A stretch of 41,771 nt of DNA from Magnetococcales bacterium. GTDB lineage: Bacteria > Pseudomonadota > Magnetococcia > Magnetococcales > UBA8363. The position numbers and the translations under genes were made by a program. The stretch is from contig JADFYU010000026.1 in assembly GCA_015232865.1 (NCBI GenBank), positions 1 to 41,771 on the forward strand, given 5' to 3'. Positions 40,548 through 41,771 of the stretch are shown piece by piece (positions within the stretch are counted from its first letter, which is position 1; each line of letters begins with the position of its first letter). Below the pieces are notes generated by a model. It did no database searches. It saw only the letters and a program-made list of their open reading frames with translations, and had not been told where the DNA came from.

Positions 40548-41423
40548 ATGGTGAAGGCTATTGTTTTTGGAGGTTCTGGTTTTTTGGGTAGTCATGTGGC
40601 TGATTCCCTCAGTGAGCGTGGATATGAGGTTTCAATATTTGATATCGCCGACTCCAAATATCGCCGCGATGATCAGGAAATGATCATTGGTGATATTCTG
40701 AATCCAGATCAGGTCAATAAGGCGGTTAAAGGTAAAGATTATATTTATAATTTTGCTGGATTAGCCAGCCTGGATGATGCTTCAACCAAGCCTTTGAGAA
40801 CGGTCTCTCTCAATATTGTTGGTGCTATCAATATAATGGAAGCGGCGATTATGGCCAGAATCAAAAGACTTGTCTATGCCAGCTCCATCTACGTGTATAG
40901 CCAGAAAGGTGGGTTTTACCGCTGTAGCAAACAGGCGGCTGAACTCTATATTGAGGAATATGGGCGTTGTTTTGGTATGGAATTTACGGTTGTTCGTTTT
41001 GGAACCTTATATGGCCCAAGAGCAGACGCACAAAACAGCATTCGACGTTATTTGAAGCAGGCCATTGATTCAGGAGAGATTAAATGTCAAGGCAGCGGTG
41101 AAGAGATGCGAGAATATATCTTTGTTCGGGATGCAGCGGAACTGAGCGTTGATATTTTAGATGATCGTTACATCAATCAGCATATTATCCTCACCGGCCA
41201 CCAGTCCGTTAAATTCAAGGATATGTTGTTGACAATTCAGGAGATTCTGGGCAGAGACATTCGTTTGGAATTTTCAGGACAGAGTAAGGGTGATCACTAT
41301 TCGCATACCCCTTATTCCTTTATACCAAAGATTGGCAACAAGTTGGTCAGCAACTATTATCTTGATATCGGTCAAGGACTTCTCGAATGTCTGAAGGAGA
41401 TGCATGGCGACACTGTTCGATAG
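40548..41423 (+). CDS. NAD-dependent sugar epimerase/dehydratase (extended SDR)
   Basis: A roughly 291-residue extended short-chain dehydrogenase of the GalE/RmlB type acting on nucleotide-sugars. The NAD(P) loop is FGGSGFLGSHVADSL, DIL precedes the cofactor pocket, YASSIYVYS supplies the Ser region, and Y-x3-K is FYRCSKQAAELY. RFGTLYGPRAD is the usual substrate-side motif. AAGGAG lies 4 nt before the ATG; a TTG one codon earlier and a GTG one codon later are alternatives. It is slightly short for the family. Its last 12 codons are duplicated in the inverted repeat at the window end. Confidence 0.87.
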   Translation: MVKAIVFGGSGFLGSHVADSLSERGYEVSIFDIADSKYRRDDQEMIIGDILNPDQVNKAVKGKDYIYNFAGLASLDDASTKPLRTVSLNIVGAINIMEAAIMARIKRLVYASSIYVYSQKGGFYRCSKQAAELYIEEYGRCFGMEFTVVRFGTLYGPRADAQNSIRRYLKQAIDSGEIKCQGSGEEMREYIFVRDAAELSVDILDDRYINQHIILTGHQSVKFKDMLLTIQEILGRDIRLEFSGQSKGDHYSHTPYSFIPKIGNKLVSNYYLDIGQGLLECLKEMHGDTVR

Positions 41424-41469
41424 ACAACCCTACAGTTGCATAAACAATAAAGTACACACAGAAAAAACC

Positions 41470-41521
41470 ATGTGAAATCATTGATATAAATACTTGCAAT
41501 ACAAACACCTAGATTTCACAT
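41470..41521. repeat. Short inverted repeat upstream of the transposase start
   Basis: ATGTGAAATC (41470-41479) and GATTTCACAT (41512-41521) are perfect 10-nt inverted copies 32 bp apart, about 90 bp upstream of the transposase ATG. They could be part of the element's end or its promoter control region. The boundaries of the insertion sequence are not otherwise visible. Confidence 0.45.
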
Positions 41522-41612
41522 TTAGTGACATCCAGGAGTGCGAGCGGCCTTCCCTCGTGGTATAATTTCAATCAACGCCAATCGATTGAAACCACAAAGG
41601 AGACCGCTCCCA

Positions 41613-41702
41613 ATGAAGAATAGCAGAGCTGACGTTCACCGCAAGACTTTTGCCATTCCAAAGCTTCGTTTTGAGGACCAGACGCTGACCTCTTTTTCTG
41701 GG
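41613..41702 (+). mobile_element. Truncated transposase N-terminus (insertion sequence fragment)
   Basis: The ATG at 41613 follows AAAGGAG and a TATAAT box (41561-41566). About 30 codons read MKNSRADVHRKTFAIPKLRF then EDQTLTSFSG, resembling the start of DDE transposases whose N-terminus has RFED/E-Q-x-LTSFxG (an IS4/IS1380-like group, from memory). After GGG (41700-41702) the frame enters the inverted repeat and ends 8 codons later at 41727-41729, so the true continuation is missing. Either the element is broken or the sequence is chimeric there. Confidence 0.6.
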
Positions 41703-41771
41703 TGTACTTTATTGTTTATGCAACTGTAGGGTTGTCTATCGAACAGTGTCGCCATGCATCTCCTTCAGACA

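Larger units (their letters stand above)
41388..41771. repeat. Perfect 70-bp inverted repeat with 244-bp spacer, cut by window end
   Basis: Bases 41388-41457 are the exact reverse complement of 41702-41771. After one mismatch (41458 versus 41701) a further 8 bases pair (CAGAAAAA at 41459-41466 with 41693-41700). The left arm includes the last 12 codons of the epimerase gene and 34 bp beyond its stop. The right arm breaks into a transposase reading frame. The window ends inside the right arm, so its full length is unknown. Perfect identity across coding and non-coding bases, with microhomology at the junction, points to an amplification or assembly chimera. Confidence 0.9.

Noticed and set aside
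41538..41612. Longer transposase start upstream of 41613
   Set aside because: The upstream codons cross the TATAAT box and ribosome site, whereas the ATG at 41613 follows AAAGGAG.

Overview
The window looks like a chromosomal segment from a motile, polar-surface-rich proteobacterium. A chemotaxis operon, a flagellar hook/switch/export operon, an MSHA-type secretin and an envelope-polysaccharide cluster lie side by side. The gene style (cytoplasmic chemoreceptor, CheX phosphatase, HsbR/HsbA-like partner switch, TPR-sulfotransferase beside flagellar genes) would fit a Magnetococcales-like or other deep-branching alphaproteobacterium. That placement is an impression from gene content, not a demonstrated assignment.

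Layout. (1) 1-6.4 kb: a secretin lipoprotein with a C-terminal SPOR domain (mshL-like, minus strand), then uup and rsmB translationally coupled on the plus strand. (2) 6.4-19.2 kb, all minus strand: cheA, cheW, a soluble chemoreceptor, a STAS protein, a receiver-PP2C-ATPase fusion, cheB, cheR, cheY, cheX, a second cheY, and finally a CheC/CheX-like domain fused to a CBS pair. No cheZ or cheD is visible, so CheX-type phosphatases probably terminate the CheY~P signal. (3) 19.2-21.1 kb: a small protein of unknown function with a strong terminator, and a FabK/nitronate monooxygenase-like flavoprotein. (4) 21.3-30.3 kb, plus strand: fliK, flgD, flgE, fliL, fliM, fliN, fliO, fliP, then a TPR-sulfotransferase where fliQ might be expected. 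fliK and flgD share a sigma-54-like upstream element. (5) 30.4 kb: tRNA-Lys(CTT) with terminator. (6) 30.7-41.4 kb, plus strand and visibly more AT-rich: a GT-B-like protein, an MsbA-like ABC exporter, 6-phosphogluconolactonase, then a tight run of hydroxyacid dehydrogenase, CMP-sugar-synthetase-like enzyme, radical SAM/SPASM enzyme, HisC-like aminotransferase, methyltransferase, HAD phosphatase and epimerase. This run reads as a pathway for an unidentified CMP-activated surface molecule. (7) The last 0.4 kb: the first 30 codons of a transposase inside a perfect 70-bp inverted repeat whose second arm is cut by the window end, which looks like an amplification or assembly artefact.

Regions (2) and (4) form one motility programme: receptor to CheA to CheY to the FliM/FliN switch, with adaptation by CheR/CheB, plus a partner-switching branch. 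The most distinctive items are the CheC-CBS fusion, the receptor with a rewritten signalling tip, the CheA receiver lacking its conserved lysine, the shared fliK/flgD promoter motif and the radical-SAM/CMP cluster.
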